64,000 bases of DNA from Bernardetia sp. (GCF_020630935.1 NZ_JAHDIG010000001.1:62001-126000), one strand, 5' to 3'. Positions 8,327 to 17,598 are shown, numbered from the stretch's first letter. Numbers and translations are program-made. The notes: generated from the sequence alone by a model not told the origin.

Positions 8327-8764
8327 TTAGTTTACGTGAAGATTTACGGGAATATTTCCTCTAGTGGCTTTAGAATATGGACATACTTGGTGGGCTGCTT
8401 CAACGAGTTCTCTTACTTTTTCTATTTCCACATCTGAGATATGAACAAAAATATCTACAGATAGACTAAAACCTTCGCCTTCTTTGCCAATAGTGGCGTG
8501 TACAGTTACTTCTGGAGGCGAGGCTAACTTTATTTTTTTACTGGCTGCAACTGCTCCTATTGCTCCACCAAAACAAGCTGCGTAGCCTGCTGCAAATAAT
8601 TGTTCTGGATTGGTGTGTTTGCCTGTTTCATCTCCTCCCATTCCTTTAGGCAAGCGCACGTCTAGGTCTATCACTCCATCAGAAGATTTTACGTGTCCAC
8701 TTCTGCCACTCACTCCCATTACTTTGGCTGTATAGAGTGGCGTAAAATTTGTCTTTTTTTCCAT
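8327..8764 (-). CDS. ohr: organic hydroperoxide resistance protein (Ohr/OsmC family)
   Basis: 145-residue thiol peroxidase reducing organic hydroperoxides. The redox cysteines are visible at C64 (GYAACFGGAIGAV) and C128 (HQVCPYSKATRGNI), the spacing and contexts typical of Ohr, and the ENPEQLF-like segment appears as TNPEQLFAAG. An in-frame TTG three codons upstream is less likely than the ATG at 8764. No OhrR regulator gene is adjacent. Confidence 0.92.
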   Translation of the reverse strand: MEKKTNFTPLYTAKVMGVSGRSGHVKSSDGVIDLDVRLPKGMGGDETGKHTNPEQLFAAGYAACFGGAIGAVAASKKIKLASPPEVTVHATIGKEGEGFSLSVDIFVHISDVEIEKVRELVEAAHQVCPYSKATRGNIPVNLHVN

Positions 8765-9314
8765 AAATGTCAAATACTAAAATTGAAAATAATAGGTACA
8801 ATGCTAAATTTCCAACAGAAGCCATATAAGTTGCTACTTTGTGAATGCAAATTGCATAAAAAATTAAACAAAAACAAGTCTAATTTTTATTTTAAATAGC
8901 ATAAATTTCGTGCCTTACTGTTACTTTTGGCATTCATTTGGAATTAGATATATAGGGATAATTTATTAGAATAATATTTGGAGAAATTTACTATTTCAAC
9001 ACAAACAACAAGATGTAACAGAAAATTAATACAAAAAAAATGGCATTTATCTTGAAAAGACAAATTAAAATAGTCTATAAATTGTTTAATTAATCAAAAA
9101 CATAGATATTTGTGATTTGTAAAATTTAGAGCTTTTTAATTTAAGTTGTTAAATTTTTCTAAAAAAAACAAATCCCCCTTTCAACATATACATACAAATA
9201 CAAGTGATGTGGCTTTCCCTAACCAACACCACTTTTATACAAAAAATATCATTTATTTATTATGGGATAGTATTTATTCAAATAAATAAGACACTAAACC
9301 AAAAACATAAAATT
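8765..9314. other. 550-bp AT-rich intergenic region
   Basis: Divergent gap between ohr and the TPR gene. It must carry both promoters. I see no open frame of note, no strong hairpin and no convincing pair of -33/-7 elements. The apparent upstream extension of the TPR frame from 9204 encodes no conserved sequence. Confidence 0.5.
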
Positions 9315-10685
9315 ATGAAGAAGATACAATTCAATTTCAAAACAGTTTTACTTTTACTTGCTCTATTTGTCTTTGTAGTGCCTACTTCTTTTGCACAAGA
9401 TGGTAATGAGCCTAACTGGCCAAAAGGTAAAGATAAAGGCATTGCAAAAGAAAAATATGCTCTTTTGATAGACAATGTAAACAATGAACAGTATGAGCAA
9501 GCTATTGAGCCACTACAATGGATTTTGGAAAATGCTCCAAACTTACACGCCGATGTTTATGTAAAAGCTGTTAAGTTATACGAAGGATTAGCAAAAAAAG
9601 CTAAAGACGACGGACGTGATAGCGAAGTAAAGGTAAATCAAGATAAGATTGCTGATATGTACAAGCTACGTATCGAAAACGGATTAGCAAAAGATATGAA
9701 CGATATTTATCGTCGTTTTGGTCGTGATGCATATTTCTACTGGAAAGACGATGAATCTAAAATAGATACACTGTATGCTCACTACAAAAAAACGTATGAG
9801 ATGGACAAAGAAAACTTCCCTCGTGCACAAGTCATCTACTATGCTGATGCAACAGGAAAAATTTATGAGAAAGAAGGAATGACTTTAGAAGATATGACTT
9901 CTATCTATGAAGAATTGAAAGGTTATGTAGCCGAACGTATTGCTAAAGAAGAAACACAAGAAGAAAAAGATAAGTGGAAAGAATATGTACAAGACAAAAT
10001 TGGAGAATTAGAGCTTGTTTATTTCCCTAAAGACTGTAACCGTATTTCAGAAATGTTTGCTGAAAAATTAAAAGCAAATCCTACAGACACACTTCTAATC
10101 AACAGAGTTGTAAAACTTATGGCTGATAATGGTTGTACGAAAGAGCCTTTATTCTTAGAAGCTATGCAGGCTTTCTACAAACTTACTCCTACAAATGCAA
10201 TTGCAAATACAATCGGACAGCTTCACATGCAAAACGGAGACACAGATGAAGCATTGGTTTGGATTGAAAAATCATTGGTAGGCGCAGAGGCAGAAGAGAA
10301 AGCAAAAGCTGCAAATACAGTTCTTACACTTTCTAAAGTAGCTTATAAAGATGGAAAATATTCAAAAGCTCGTTCTTTGGCTTATAAAGCTGCTGAAATG
10401 GGCGATGCAGGTGTTGCTGCTGAGTCATATACGTTTATTGGCGATTTGTATATGAGTACGTATAAGCAATGTATGCAAGGAGATGACATCGTTCAGAAAC
10501 GTGCTGTTTTCTTAGCTGCTTACGATATGTATGCAAAAGGTGGAAACGCTTCAAAAATGGCTTCTGCGAAAGCACAGTTTCCTACAAAAGAAGATGTATT
10601 CTCTAATGACAAATACAAGGTAGGAGACTCTATTTCAGTAGGCTGTTGGATAGGTGTAACTACAACTATCCGTACAAGAGACTAA
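9315..10685 (+). CDS. exported TPR-repeat protein
   Basis: 456 residues. Start at ATG 9315 gives a clear signal peptide (MKKIQFNFKTVLLLLALFVF, cleavage after SFAQ near residue 28). The mature part is helical, with TPR-like pairs at about 35-75 (YALLIDNVNNEQYEQAIEPL), 290-345 (AIANTIGQLHMQNGDTDEAL) and 355-410 (VAYKDGKYSKARSLAYKAAE). The C-terminus is VGDSISVGCWIGVTTTIRTR, an extended tail that looks like a conserved module rather than a helix. Probably a periplasmic or surface scaffold. A strong terminator follows at 10708. Confidence 0.75.
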   Translation: MKKIQFNFKTVLLLLALFVFVVPTSFAQDGNEPNWPKGKDKGIAKEKYALLIDNVNNEQYEQAIEPLQWILENAPNLHADVYVKAVKLYEGLAKKAKDDGRDSEVKVNQDKIADMYKLRIENGLAKDMNDIYRRFGRDAYFYWKDDESKIDTLYAHYKKTYEMDKENFPRAQVIYYADATGKIYEKEGMTLEDMTSIYEELKGYVAERIAKEETQEEKDKWKEYVQDKIGELELVYFPKDCNRISEMFAEKLKANPTDTLLINRVVKLMADNGCTKEPLFLEAMQAFYKLTPTNAIANTIGQLHMQNGDTDEALVWIEKSLVGAEAEEKAKAANTVLTLSKVAYKDGKYSKARSLAYKAAEMGDAGVAAESYTFIGDLYMSTYKQCMQGDDIVQKRAVFLAAYDMYAKGGNASKMASAKAQFPTKEDVFSNDKYKVGDSISVGCWIGVTTTIRTRD

Positions 10686-10707
10686 AATATTTTTCTTAGC
10701 GAAAGAC

Positions 10708-10743
10708 AAAACTCCTTATTTCTGCACAGAAATAAGGAGTTTT
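10708..10743 (+). terminator. Rho-independent terminator
   Basis: 16-bp perfect stem (10708-10723 against 10728-10743, loop GCAC) ending in a run of eight T, 23 bp after the TPR gene. Confidence 0.9.
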
Positions 10744-10814
10744 TTTTATGCCTATAAAATGGCTATCTTCATCAAAAATACGTTTTAAAGATTTTAAATT
10801 AACGCTGTGAAATA

Positions 10815-12455
10815 ATGAAACTATCTGTTTACGTTTTAGCATTTATTTACTTGATAGCTATTTTAGGCTATTCTTATATCAGCTTTCCTGTTTTGAACTA
10901 TGGATTTTCAGAACTTCCTGTTATTCTAATGTTTTTTAGCATTCCATTTTTTGGTGTTTATTTTGGTCAAACATCCATAAAATCTAAAGAAAAGCCTATT
11001 TTCAAAGTTATCATGGGAATTGGAGCAGTAGCAGGTTTTTATGCTATTGTTTGGGCAGGAATTGTTTCGTGGTCGCTTTTTAGAGCCGATGATTATAGAA
11101 ACTTGATTGGAGATTTGAAAGTAGGAGAAAGTTTTGCCAGTGAAGTAGCACCAGTTTCTACTGAAAATATTCGTATTGTAGATGAACAAGTTGCACAACG
11201 TTTGGGCGATAAAGTGATGGGAGAAAAACCATCTTTGGGTAGCCAAACATATTTGGGAGAATTTCATATTCAGAAAGTAAATGACAAACTCTACTGGGTC
11301 GCTCCCTTATTACACTCTGGTTTTTTAAAATGGCTTACCAATAAAGAAGGAACTCCAGGGTATGTGATGGTTTCAGCCACCAACGAGCGTGATGTAAAAC
11401 TGGTTCAAGAAGTAGGAGGAAAGCAAATCAACTTAAAATACCAAACAGCAGCTTTTGGCTTTGATAATCTGCACCGACATGTTTATTTCAATGGCTACAT
11501 GACAAAAGGCTTAACAGATTTCACCTTTGAAATAGACGACGAAGGGAATCCGTTTTGGGTACTGACACAGTATGCAAAAAAAATTGGTTTCTTTGGACTT
11601 GATGCTACTGGTGTTGTTGTGGTAAATGCTCAAACTGGAGAAATTCAAAACTATTCTATCGAAGAAGCTCCCACTTGGATAGACCGTATTCAGCCAGAAG
11701 ATTTCATAGAAACTCAACTAGACGATTGGGGAGAGTTCGTACACGGATATTTCAATTTTTCTAATAAAGACAAACTCACTACCACACCAGGAATGTCGCT
11801 AGTTTATGGAGAGGATAATCGTTCTTATTGGTACACAGGCTTAACTTCCGTAGGAGCAGATGAGGGAACAGTAGGTTTTGTTTTGGTGGACACACGCACC
11901 AAAGAAGCCAAGTGGTATCGCCAAACAGGAGCAACAGAAAGAGCGGCACAGCATTCGGCAGAAGGAAAAGTACAGGAAAAAGGGTATTATAGTTCGTTTC
12001 CAATCACTTATAATATTAATGGTGTTCCAACCTACGTAATCTCACTAAAAGATAAATCTGGACTAATCAAAATGATGGCATTGGTTTCTGTTCAAGATTA
12101 TACGATTGTAGGAGCAGCAGACAACCTTCAAGAGGCACTGCGTGAGTATAAAAGCTCACTCAATAGTGTCGGTAATTCTATTCGTCCAACAAGTGAGAGC
12201 CAACTAAACGAAATAAAAGGGCGTGTTTTGCGTGTAGCAAAAGATGTAAACGGAGGTACAACATTTTATTATTTACTCTTAAAAAATAAACCAAACAAAC
12301 TTTTTGTAGCTTCATCGTCTGTTTCCCAAGAACTTCCTATCACACAAGCAGGCGATTCAGTAACAGTATTTTATGATGAAGCTATGCAGTCTGTGGTAGA
12401 TATTATGTCATTCGATAATTTGGAAATTGGATTGGAAAAAGATAAGACAAAATAG
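10815..12455 (+). CDS. membrane-anchored protein of unknown function
   Basis: 546 residues, not assigned to a family. Three hydrophobic segments lie at about residues 3-22, 33-52 and 65-90; the remaining 455 residues are soluble and beta-rich, with repeated Gly-hydrophobic turns and motifs such as GFFGLDATGVVVVNAQTG and GFVLVDTRTKEAKWYRQTG. These two segments look like a repeated strand-turn unit of a propeller or PepSY-like sandwich. After about residue 430 a small OB-like strand region (EIKGRVLRVAKDVNGG) follows. Flanked by terminators on both sides, so it is a single-gene unit. Confidence 0.6.
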   Translation: MKLSVYVLAFIYLIAILGYSYISFPVLNYGFSELPVILMFFSIPFFGVYFGQTSIKSKEKPIFKVIMGIGAVAGFYAIVWAGIVSWSLFRADDYRNLIGDLKVGESFASEVAPVSTENIRIVDEQVAQRLGDKVMGEKPSLGSQTYLGEFHIQKVNDKLYWVAPLLHSGFLKWLTNKEGTPGYVMVSATNERDVKLVQEVGGKQINLKYQTAAFGFDNLHRHVYFNGYMTKGLTDFTFEIDDEGNPFWVLTQYAKKIGFFGLDATGVVVVNAQTGEIQNYSIEEAPTWIDRIQPEDFIETQLDDWGEFVHGYFNFSNKDKLTTTPGMSLVYGEDNRSYWYTGLTSVGADEGTVGFVLVDTRTKEAKWYRQTGATERAAQHSAEGKVQEKGYYSSFPITYNINGVPTYVISLKDKSGLIKMMALVSVQDYTIVGAADNLQEALREYKSSLNSVGNSIRPTSESQLNEIKGRVLRVAKDVNGGTTFYYLLLKNKPNKLFVASSSVSQELPITQAGDSVTVFYDEAMQSVVDIMSFDNLEIGLEKDKTK

Positions 12456-12532
12456 AACATCCAAAACCTCGCTGACAACTGTATTTTGCCCCTCAACAAC
12501 GGTTCTTTTTATCTAAAACTTCCCCCAAACAC

Positions 12533-12571
12533 AAAAACCCCTAAATATCTTGAAGATATTTAGGGGTTTTT
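12533..12571 (+). terminator. Rho-independent terminator
   Basis: 18-bp perfect stem (12533-12550 against 12554-12571, loop TGA) starting with an A-tract and ending in five T residues. Confidence 0.9.
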
Positions 12572-12615
12572 CTTTAACCATAAAAAATCAGTCATAAGTA
12601 AAACACAAAGCCTTT

Positions 12616-12653
12616 AACTGATTACTGTAGTACTGGTTACTGATAACTGAATA
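12616..12653. repeat. degenerate ACTGATTACTG-type repeat
   Basis: Short tandem-like array of ACTG, TTACTG and TAACTG units. The same sequence family recurs at 18137-18161 and 20311-20359 in this window. Non-coding. The rest of the gap 12456-12771 holds the terminator and AT-rich DNA that must include the promoter of the next gene. Confidence 0.5.
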
Positions 12654-12780
12654 AATTGGTACGATTTTGTTATTTAGAGTAGTTATAAATAACCGTTTTA
12701 TCTTATCTAAACTCATTTTTTAGAGTTTAAGATAAAAACACTTTCAAAATTCCTATCTCACTAATCAATTTATGCAAGCT

Positions 12781-14007
12781 ATGAAAAAGTTATTTTATCT
12801 TCTTATTCCTCTATTTTTCTTGTCTTATTTTTCTACTAGCAAAACTAAGGCACAAGACCTTCCTCACCCTGATAGCGTAGAGATGCTCATTACCAGTATG
12901 GCAATGCAAATTGAAGCCACACAAGGACTAAATGATATGTATAACTTCGATTTTAGAAGTGCAGAAAGTCAGTTTCAATGGATGAAAAGACGCTATCCAG
13001 AACATCCTCTGGGCTATTTTTTGATGGGACTAAGTAATTTTTGGAAAATGATGCCTAACGAAGACGTTACTACCTATGATGCTACGTTCAATAAATATAT
13101 GGACAGTACGATTATGTACGCTGAAAAAATATTTGATAAAGCTGAAAAGAAGTCTCCCAAACAAATAGAAGCTGCTTTTTTCTTGTCGGCTGCTTATGCT
13201 TTTAAAGGACGTTTAGAATCCAATAGAAGAAACTGGACATCTGCTACCATAGCTGGAAAACGAGCTTTAAACTACTTAGAAGATGCTAGAGGATATGGCG
13301 ACCTTAGCCCAGAACTTCTCTTCGGAGATGGATTATATAATTATTATGTAGAATGGATTCCAGAAAACTATGGCGAGTTAAAGCCTATCTTATGGTTTTT
13401 CAAAGATGGAGACAAAGCAAAAGGTATAAAACAGCTTGAAGAAGTAACAGCAGAAGGATTTTACACCAAAACAGAAGCTCAAAATTTCTTGGTTCGTATA
13501 TACAATGAAGAGAGCAAAACAGACCCAATGTATAGAGAAAAAGCCTTGAACTTAGCTGCTTATTTGCATCAGAGCTATCCACAAAATGCTTATTTTCATC
13601 GCCAATATTTAAAACTTTTATACTTGACAGGTGATGGGACTAAAACCATTGAAGAATCTAAAAAGGCGTTAGACCTCATCGAAAAAGGAGCTTTTGGTTA
13701 TGAGGCAACCATCGGACGTTATGCAGCCTTTTTCTTAGGCTCGCACCACTTTAGAGCGTTGAGAAAATATGATGAAGCAAAAAAATACTTGAAACAAGCC
13801 GTAGAATTTGGAGAAAGTGTAGATGCGCAAGAAGCAGGTTATTATCTCTACTCACTAGCTTATTTAGGTCAGATTGCACACATTGAAAAGGATTATATGG
13901 CTGCCAAAGGCTATTATGAAAAAATAAAAGACCACGCTGACCGAAAACATCCTACCAAAAAAGAAGCAAAAAAATATCTTAGAGAAAATAGAAAGCTATT
14001 CAAATAG
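12781..14007 (+). CDS. exported TPR-repeat protein
   Basis: 408 residues from ATG 12781 (an ATG three codons earlier at 12772 is also possible). Signal peptide MKKLFYLLIPLFFLSYFSTS, cleavage near KTKAQ. Helical repeat pairs follow: FDFRSAESQFQWMKRRYPEHP, IEAAFFLSAAYAFKGRLESN, EAQNFLVRIYNEES, YDEAKKYLKQAVEFGE and KDYMAAKGYYEKIKDHADRK are recognisable TPR halves. A basic C-terminus ends the protein. Probably a periplasmic or envelope protein; partner unknown. Strong bidirectional terminator downstream. Confidence 0.75.
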   Translation: MKKLFYLLIPLFFLSYFSTSKTKAQDLPHPDSVEMLITSMAMQIEATQGLNDMYNFDFRSAESQFQWMKRRYPEHPLGYFLMGLSNFWKMMPNEDVTTYDATFNKYMDSTIMYAEKIFDKAEKKSPKQIEAAFFLSAAYAFKGRLESNRRNWTSATIAGKRALNYLEDARGYGDLSPELLFGDGLYNYYVEWIPENYGELKPILWFFKDGDKAKGIKQLEEVTAEGFYTKTEAQNFLVRIYNEESKTDPMYREKALNLAAYLHQSYPQNAYFHRQYLKLLYLTGDGTKTIEESKKALDLIEKGAFGYEATIGRYAAFFLGSHHFRALRKYDEAKKYLKQAVEFGESVDAQEAGYYLYSLAYLGQIAHIEKDYMAAKGYYEKIKDHADRKHPTKKEAKKYLRENRKLFK

Positions 14008-14054
14008 AGATTATTCAAAACTTCATTTAAAATTAGATAGAAATAGCAAGTAAA

Positions 14055-14091
14055 AAAACCTATTGTTTTTTCAGTAAAAACAATAGGTTTT
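14055..14091. terminator. bidirectional terminator
   Basis: 16-bp stem (14055-14070 against 14076-14091) with flanking A and T tracts between convergent genes ending at 14007 and 14124. Confidence 0.85.
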
Positions 14092-14123
14092 AAGTTTTTC
14101 AAGAAACCGTCGTTAAGGATTTT

Positions 14124-14645
14124 TTATTCCCCCATTTCTTCCATTTTGAACATGTATTCTTTGGGGTCTAGCTTAAATGTACCTTTGTTGAAATCAGCAA
14201 TAAATTTGGCAATAACATCATCTGTTACTTCACTAACTTTCAAACAAACATCTAAACCAACACCATACTGTACAGATTCGTCAAAATCTATGTACTCACT
14301 TACTGTTACTTCTTGGTTTTCCTCAATTTCAGCTACTTTTTCATCAAAAAGCTCCATAGCTTCAGAGTCTTCGTCATCCATTTCGGCTTCCAAGTCAAAA
14401 TCTGGGAAAGTATCTTCTACACGTTCTTCTGCAAGTGCAAAAACAGCCATTTCATACTCTACACGGAGTGCAAATAAACAGGCATCAAACACAACAGCGT
14501 TGCCTTGATACTCTCCAATAAAATAAAAACAAACTGATTCGGAAGTGCGTTCTACATCTTCATTAATGACAAAATCACGTCCTTCTTTGAGAGCTTTGTC
14601 TCTGATAGTTTTGATAGCTTTCGCTGAATATCCTTCGTTTTGCAT
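14124..14645 (-). CDS. acidic protein of unknown function
   Basis: 173 residues, not recognised. The N-terminus is helical and mixed in charge (KAIKTIRDKALKEGRDFV), the middle is strongly acidic (residues 90-125 are dominated by Asp and Glu), and the C-terminus is beta/alpha with FIADFNKGTFKLDPKEYMF. No signal peptide or membrane segment. Single gene, convergent with the TPR gene and followed by their shared terminator. An AT-rich direct repeat precedes the start codon. Confidence 0.6.
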   Translation of the reverse strand: MQNEGYSAKAIKTIRDKALKEGRDFVINEDVERTSESVCFYFIGEYQGNAVVFDACLFALRVEYEMAVFALAEERVEDTFPDFDLEAEMDDEDSEAMELFDEKVAEIEENQEVTVSEYIDFDESVQYGVGLDVCLKVSEVTDDVIAKFIADFNKGTFKLDPKEYMFKMEEMGE

Positions 14646-14657
14646 AGTCTTTAGGTT

Positions 14658-14689
14658 AAATTACGAATGAAAAATTATGAGTAACGATT
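14658..14689. repeat. ATTACGAAT-type intergenic repeat
   Basis: AATTACGAATGAAAAATTATG and a following GTAACGATT resemble the better copies at 20269-20300 and 59161-59184. It lies immediately upstream of the start of the acidic gene. Confidence 0.4.
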
Positions 14690-14793
14690 AAAATCCATTT
14701 TTTTAAAAATGATTCGAAATTTGTTTTCCAAACGGAAATCGTCTTAGGTTTGTTGTGAAAAATAAAATTTTATTTTCTTAGTTGGCTCAAATT

Positions 14794-15330
14794 TTAAAAT
14801 TTATTTTTCCACATCATCGACTCTACTGGCTTTTCGCTTCTATCATTGTATTTGGCAGAACTCTTTTTATTGTAAGGACGCTCAATCTGCCCATCTACTT
14901 TGAAATAGATAAGTTGCCCAATCGGCATTCCTGCATAGACACGAACAGGCTGCGTAACCGAAATTTCTAATGTCCAAGCATTACAAAAACCTACATCGCC
15001 TTTTCCTGCTGTGGCATGAATATCAATTCCAAGTCTTCCCACACTAGATTTTCCTTCCAAAAATGGAACATGCGCTAGTGTTTCGGTGTATTCTTGTGTT
15101 ACACCTAAATAAAGCGTGTTGGGTTGCAAAACAAAGCCTTCTTCTGGAATTTCGAAATTCTTAATTTTGTTGTGCGCTCTAGCGTCTAAAATTTCATCTT
15201 CATAAGTAGCCAAAAACTTACCCAAATGAACATCGTAAGAGTTTGTTCCTAGACATTCTCTATCGAAAGGCTCTACCAAGATAGTTCCCTTTTCTATTTC
15301 TGCTAATATTTCTTTATCTGATAAAATCAT
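14794..15330 (-). CDS. dcd: dCTP deaminase
   Basis: 178-residue trimeric deaminase converting dCTP to dUTP, the route to dTMP. Conserved blocks are MILSDKEILAEIEKG at the start, LGTNSYDVHLG, the active-site stretch LEGKSSVGRLGIDIHATAG, the following GFCNAWTLEI with Glu, and the lid GMPIGQLIYFKV. Slightly shorter than E. coli Dcd but complete. The ribD gene lies 43 bp upstream on the same strand, so the two may be cotranscribed. Confidence 0.92.
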   Translation of the reverse strand: MILSDKEILAEIEKGTILVEPFDRECLGTNSYDVHLGKFLATYEDEILDARAHNKIKNFEIPEEGFVLQPNTLYLGVTQEYTETLAHVPFLEGKSSVGRLGIDIHATAGKGDVGFCNAWTLEISVTQPVRVYAGMPIGQLIYFKVDGQIERPYNKKSSAKYNDRSEKPVESMMWKNKF

Positions 15331-15335
15331 ATTCT

Positions 15336-15369
15336 TAGTGATTAATTATTAATGATTAGTGATTAATTA
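15336..15369. repeat. TAGTGATTAATTA direct repeat before dcd
   Basis: Two copies of a TTAGTGATTAATTA-like unit (about 15335-15348 and 15356-15369) separated by a related TTAATGA, filling the ribD-dcd spacer next to the dcd start codon. Confidence 0.5.
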
Positions 15370-15373
15370 AATT

Positions 15374-16474
15374 TCAAATACTTAAGGATTTATCATTAAT
15401 AATTATTTCAAGTTGGTTGTCTTCTATCATTTCTGTTTTTATAGGTGAGATAGAAATTTTTGGAGCTTCAAAGCCTTCTTCAAAAAAGACATTTGGAGCT
15501 GTAAAACGACGAATTTCGTCATAAAAACCATTTTCTATCAAGGAATGTAAAATTTTACTTCCTCCCTCTATAAAAACAGAATGAATATTTTTTTTGTGTA
15601 AATCTTCAAAGAGAGATTGCCAAAAGTTAGTTTTTTCTAACTCAATTAAATCAGTCTGTAAAAATTTATTCACAAAAGTAGTCTTTTTTGGGTTATCAAA
15701 CTTGTCCTTCTCCGAATAGATGTAAAAAAATGTCTGTACCGAATCATCAAAGACAGAAAAGCTAGAGTTAAGCTGCTCAAAGCCACTTCCTGCCAAAATA
15801 ATGCGTGTCGGATTTTTACCTGTCCACTCTCTGACATTTAGTTGTGGGTTATCCTGCAAAACAGTATTTTTTCCTACCAAAATCCCATCTTCTTCACTAC
15901 GCCATTTATGCACCAATTTCCTAGAAACGGCATTGCTAATCCATTTGGAAGTACCATCTTTTCTAGCAATAAACCCATCTTGGGTTTGCGCCCATTTCAA
16001 AATAATGTACGGACGTTTTTTGAGAAATGCTGTCAGAAAACGTCTGTTTTGGTACTTTGCTTGCTCTTCACACACTCCCACGACAACTTCAATTCCTGCA
16101 TCTTGTAGTTTTTGTACTCCTCTGCCTGCATCATTTTGAGCTACTAACGGATTGGGGTCTAGTGTAGCCACAACGACTTTCTTTACGTTTTCTCTGATAA
16201 GCGCATCGGCACAGGGAGGTGTTTTTCCAAAATGGCTACACGGCTCTAACGTAACATACACAGTAGCTTCTTTGAGAAGATGTTTGTCTTCTTTTGTGAT
16301 GCTTCTAAGAGCATTTACTTCTGCGTGTGCTTCTCCGTATTTTTGATGGTAGCCTTCTCCAATGATTCGGTCTTGTGCTACAATCACACAACCCACTAAT
16401 GGATTCGGACTTACAGAACCTTTGCCTTTTTCAGCAAGCTGTAAGGCTCTTTGCATGTAGATTTGGTCTTTCAT
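15374..16474 (-). CDS. ribD: bifunctional riboflavin biosynthesis deaminase/reductase RibD
   Basis: 366 residues, full length. The N-terminal deaminase (1-145) carries zinc ligands His50 in HAEVNAL and Cys79/Cys88 in EPCSHFGKTPPC, plus PNPLVGCVIV. The C-terminal reductase (about 150-360) shows LKWAQTQDGFIA, SRKLVHKWRSEEDGILVG and SVFIEGGSKILHSLIENG. It deaminates and then reduces the pyrimidine intermediate made from GTP in riboflavin synthesis. Other rib genes are not in the window. No FMN riboswitch is visible upstream. Divergent from the SDR gene. Confidence 0.95.
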   Translation of the reverse strand: MKDQIYMQRALQLAEKGKGSVSPNPLVGCVIVAQDRIIGEGYHQKYGEAHAEVNALRSITKEDKHLLKEATVYVTLEPCSHFGKTPPCADALIRENVKKVVVATLDPNPLVAQNDAGRGVQKLQDAGIEVVVGVCEEQAKYQNRRFLTAFLKKRPYIILKWAQTQDGFIARKDGTSKWISNAVSRKLVHKWRSEEDGILVGKNTVLQDNPQLNVREWTGKNPTRIILAGSGFEQLNSSFSVFDDSVQTFFYIYSEKDKFDNPKKTTFVNKFLQTDLIELEKTNFWQSLFEDLHKKNIHSVFIEGGSKILHSLIENGFYDEIRRFTAPNVFFEEGFEAPKISISPIKTEMIEDNQLEIIINDKSLSI

Positions 16475-16574
16475 TTTTTTGTATTTGGTTTCTTTTACAA
16501 AACTAGATTTTTATCTACAAAACAAAAATCTATTGAAATGACTTTAATTTAGAAATATTCATTTACCTAATTCT

Positions 16575-16598
16575 CTCACTCTAAAGAGTGAGCTACAT
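16575..16598. repeat. palindromic repeat CTCACTCTAAAGAGTGAG
   Basis: 8-bp perfect arms around a 2-base spacer (CTCACTCT AA AGAGTGAG), continued by CTACAT. A second copy with two changed bases lies at 57869-57893, where it acts as the moxR terminator. Here it lies 5 bp before the SDR start codon and has no T-tract. Confidence 0.6.
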
Positions 16599-16602
16599 CA
16601 TT

Positions 16603-17346
16603 ATGCAAACACTTTATTTCATCACAGGCACAAGTAGTGGCATTGGTAATGCACTAACTCATCATGTTTTAGAAACTGAAACCTCAGTTTTAGTAGAAGG
16701 TATTTCTCGTACACAAACCATTCATCACGGAAACTATACTCATCATAACTTCGATTTATCGGATATTGAAAATGTAGTCGGCTTTTTTGGAAAACTAAAT
16801 TTAGAAAAAAGAATCAAGAGTAAAATTGATAAAGTAGTTTTGATAAATAACGCTGGTACATTGGGAGAGATTGGTTACGTGGGAAAAATTCCCAGTAAGT
16901 CTATTATCCAAACGATGAACTTGAATACGATTACTCCTTTTGTTTTGATGAACGAATTTCTACATACATTTGATAAAGAAACTTTTGGAGATATAGAAAA
17001 AGTAATCATTAATATCTCTTCTGGGGCATCGAAGCGTCCGATTGATGGCTGGGCTTCTTACTGTGCTTCCAAAGCTGGACTAAATCTTTTTTCAGAGGTA
17101 GTAGAAGAAGAGGAAAAAATCTTAAATCAGAATACTAAAATTTTTAATGTTTCTGTGGGAGTGGTAGATACAAATATGCAGGGAGAAATTAGAAACTCAA
17201 CACAGGAAAATTTTTCTAGTATAGAGCATTTCAAAAAATTGAAAGAAAACAATGAGCTTGCTTCGCCTCAATTTATAGCAGAGAAGATTTATTCTATCAT
17301 TCAATCACCACAAAACTACGATGATATTTGGCAGAAGTTGCAGTAG
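16603..17346 (+). CDS. short-chain dehydrogenase/reductase
   Basis: 247 residues, classical SDR. Cofactor motif FITGTSSGIGNAL at the N-terminus (TGxxxGIG), VVLINNAGTLGE (NNAG), catalytic Ser in IINISSGASKRP and YxxxK as SYCASKAGLNLF. Substrate unknown; the layout resembles sepiapterin-reductase/benzil-reductase-like SDRs (SGASKRPIDGWASYCASKAGL), an inference from memory. ATG 16603 is chosen over an in-frame GTG at 16588 because that codon sits inside the palindromic repeat. Divergent from ribD. Confidence 0.85.
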   Translation: MQTLYFITGTSSGIGNALTHHVLETETSVLVEGISRTQTIHHGNYTHHNFDLSDIENVVGFFGKLNLEKRIKSKIDKVVLINNAGTLGEIGYVGKIPSKSIIQTMNLNTITPFVLMNEFLHTFDKETFGDIEKVIINISSGASKRPIDGWASYCASKAGLNLFSEVVEEEEKILNQNTKIFNVSVGVVDTNMQGEIRNSTQENFSSIEHFKKLKENNELASPQFIAEKIYSIIQSPQNYDDIWQKLQ

Positions 17347-17417
17347 TTTTTTATAAAACAAAAATATTCTACGCAACGTATTTTAATGAAATAATTCAAC
17401 TCAAAAACAGATTTAAG

Positions 17418-17594
17418 ATGAAAAAGCACCACAATAAAAAAGGAGATAATAAAGTAGAGAAAGATTCTACTCAAGAAAAAACACATCTCAAAGAAGCAGA
17501 AAAAAACCTTCAAGAGCTTTCAGAAGAAGAGCAAGAAGAGTTAAGAGCAGAAGCAAGAGAACGTTATAATCGTTTGTTGGGATGTGGGGGATGA
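17418..17594 (+). CDS. small charged protein ending in Cys-Gly-Gly
   Basis: 58-residue protein from ATG 17418. It is almost entirely Lys, Glu, Gln and Arg: a basic start (MKKHHNKKGDNK) and a Glu-rich helix (EEEQEELRAEARERY), closed by NRLLGCGG. No signal peptide. Not recognised. It follows the SDR gene by 71 bp and meets the next, opposite gene 4 bp after its stop. Codon use resembles neighbours, so it is probably real. Confidence 0.5.
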   Translation: MKKHHNKKGDNKVEKDSTQEKTHLKEAEKNLQELSEEEQEELRAEARERYNRLLGCGG

Positions 17595-17598
17595 TTTT

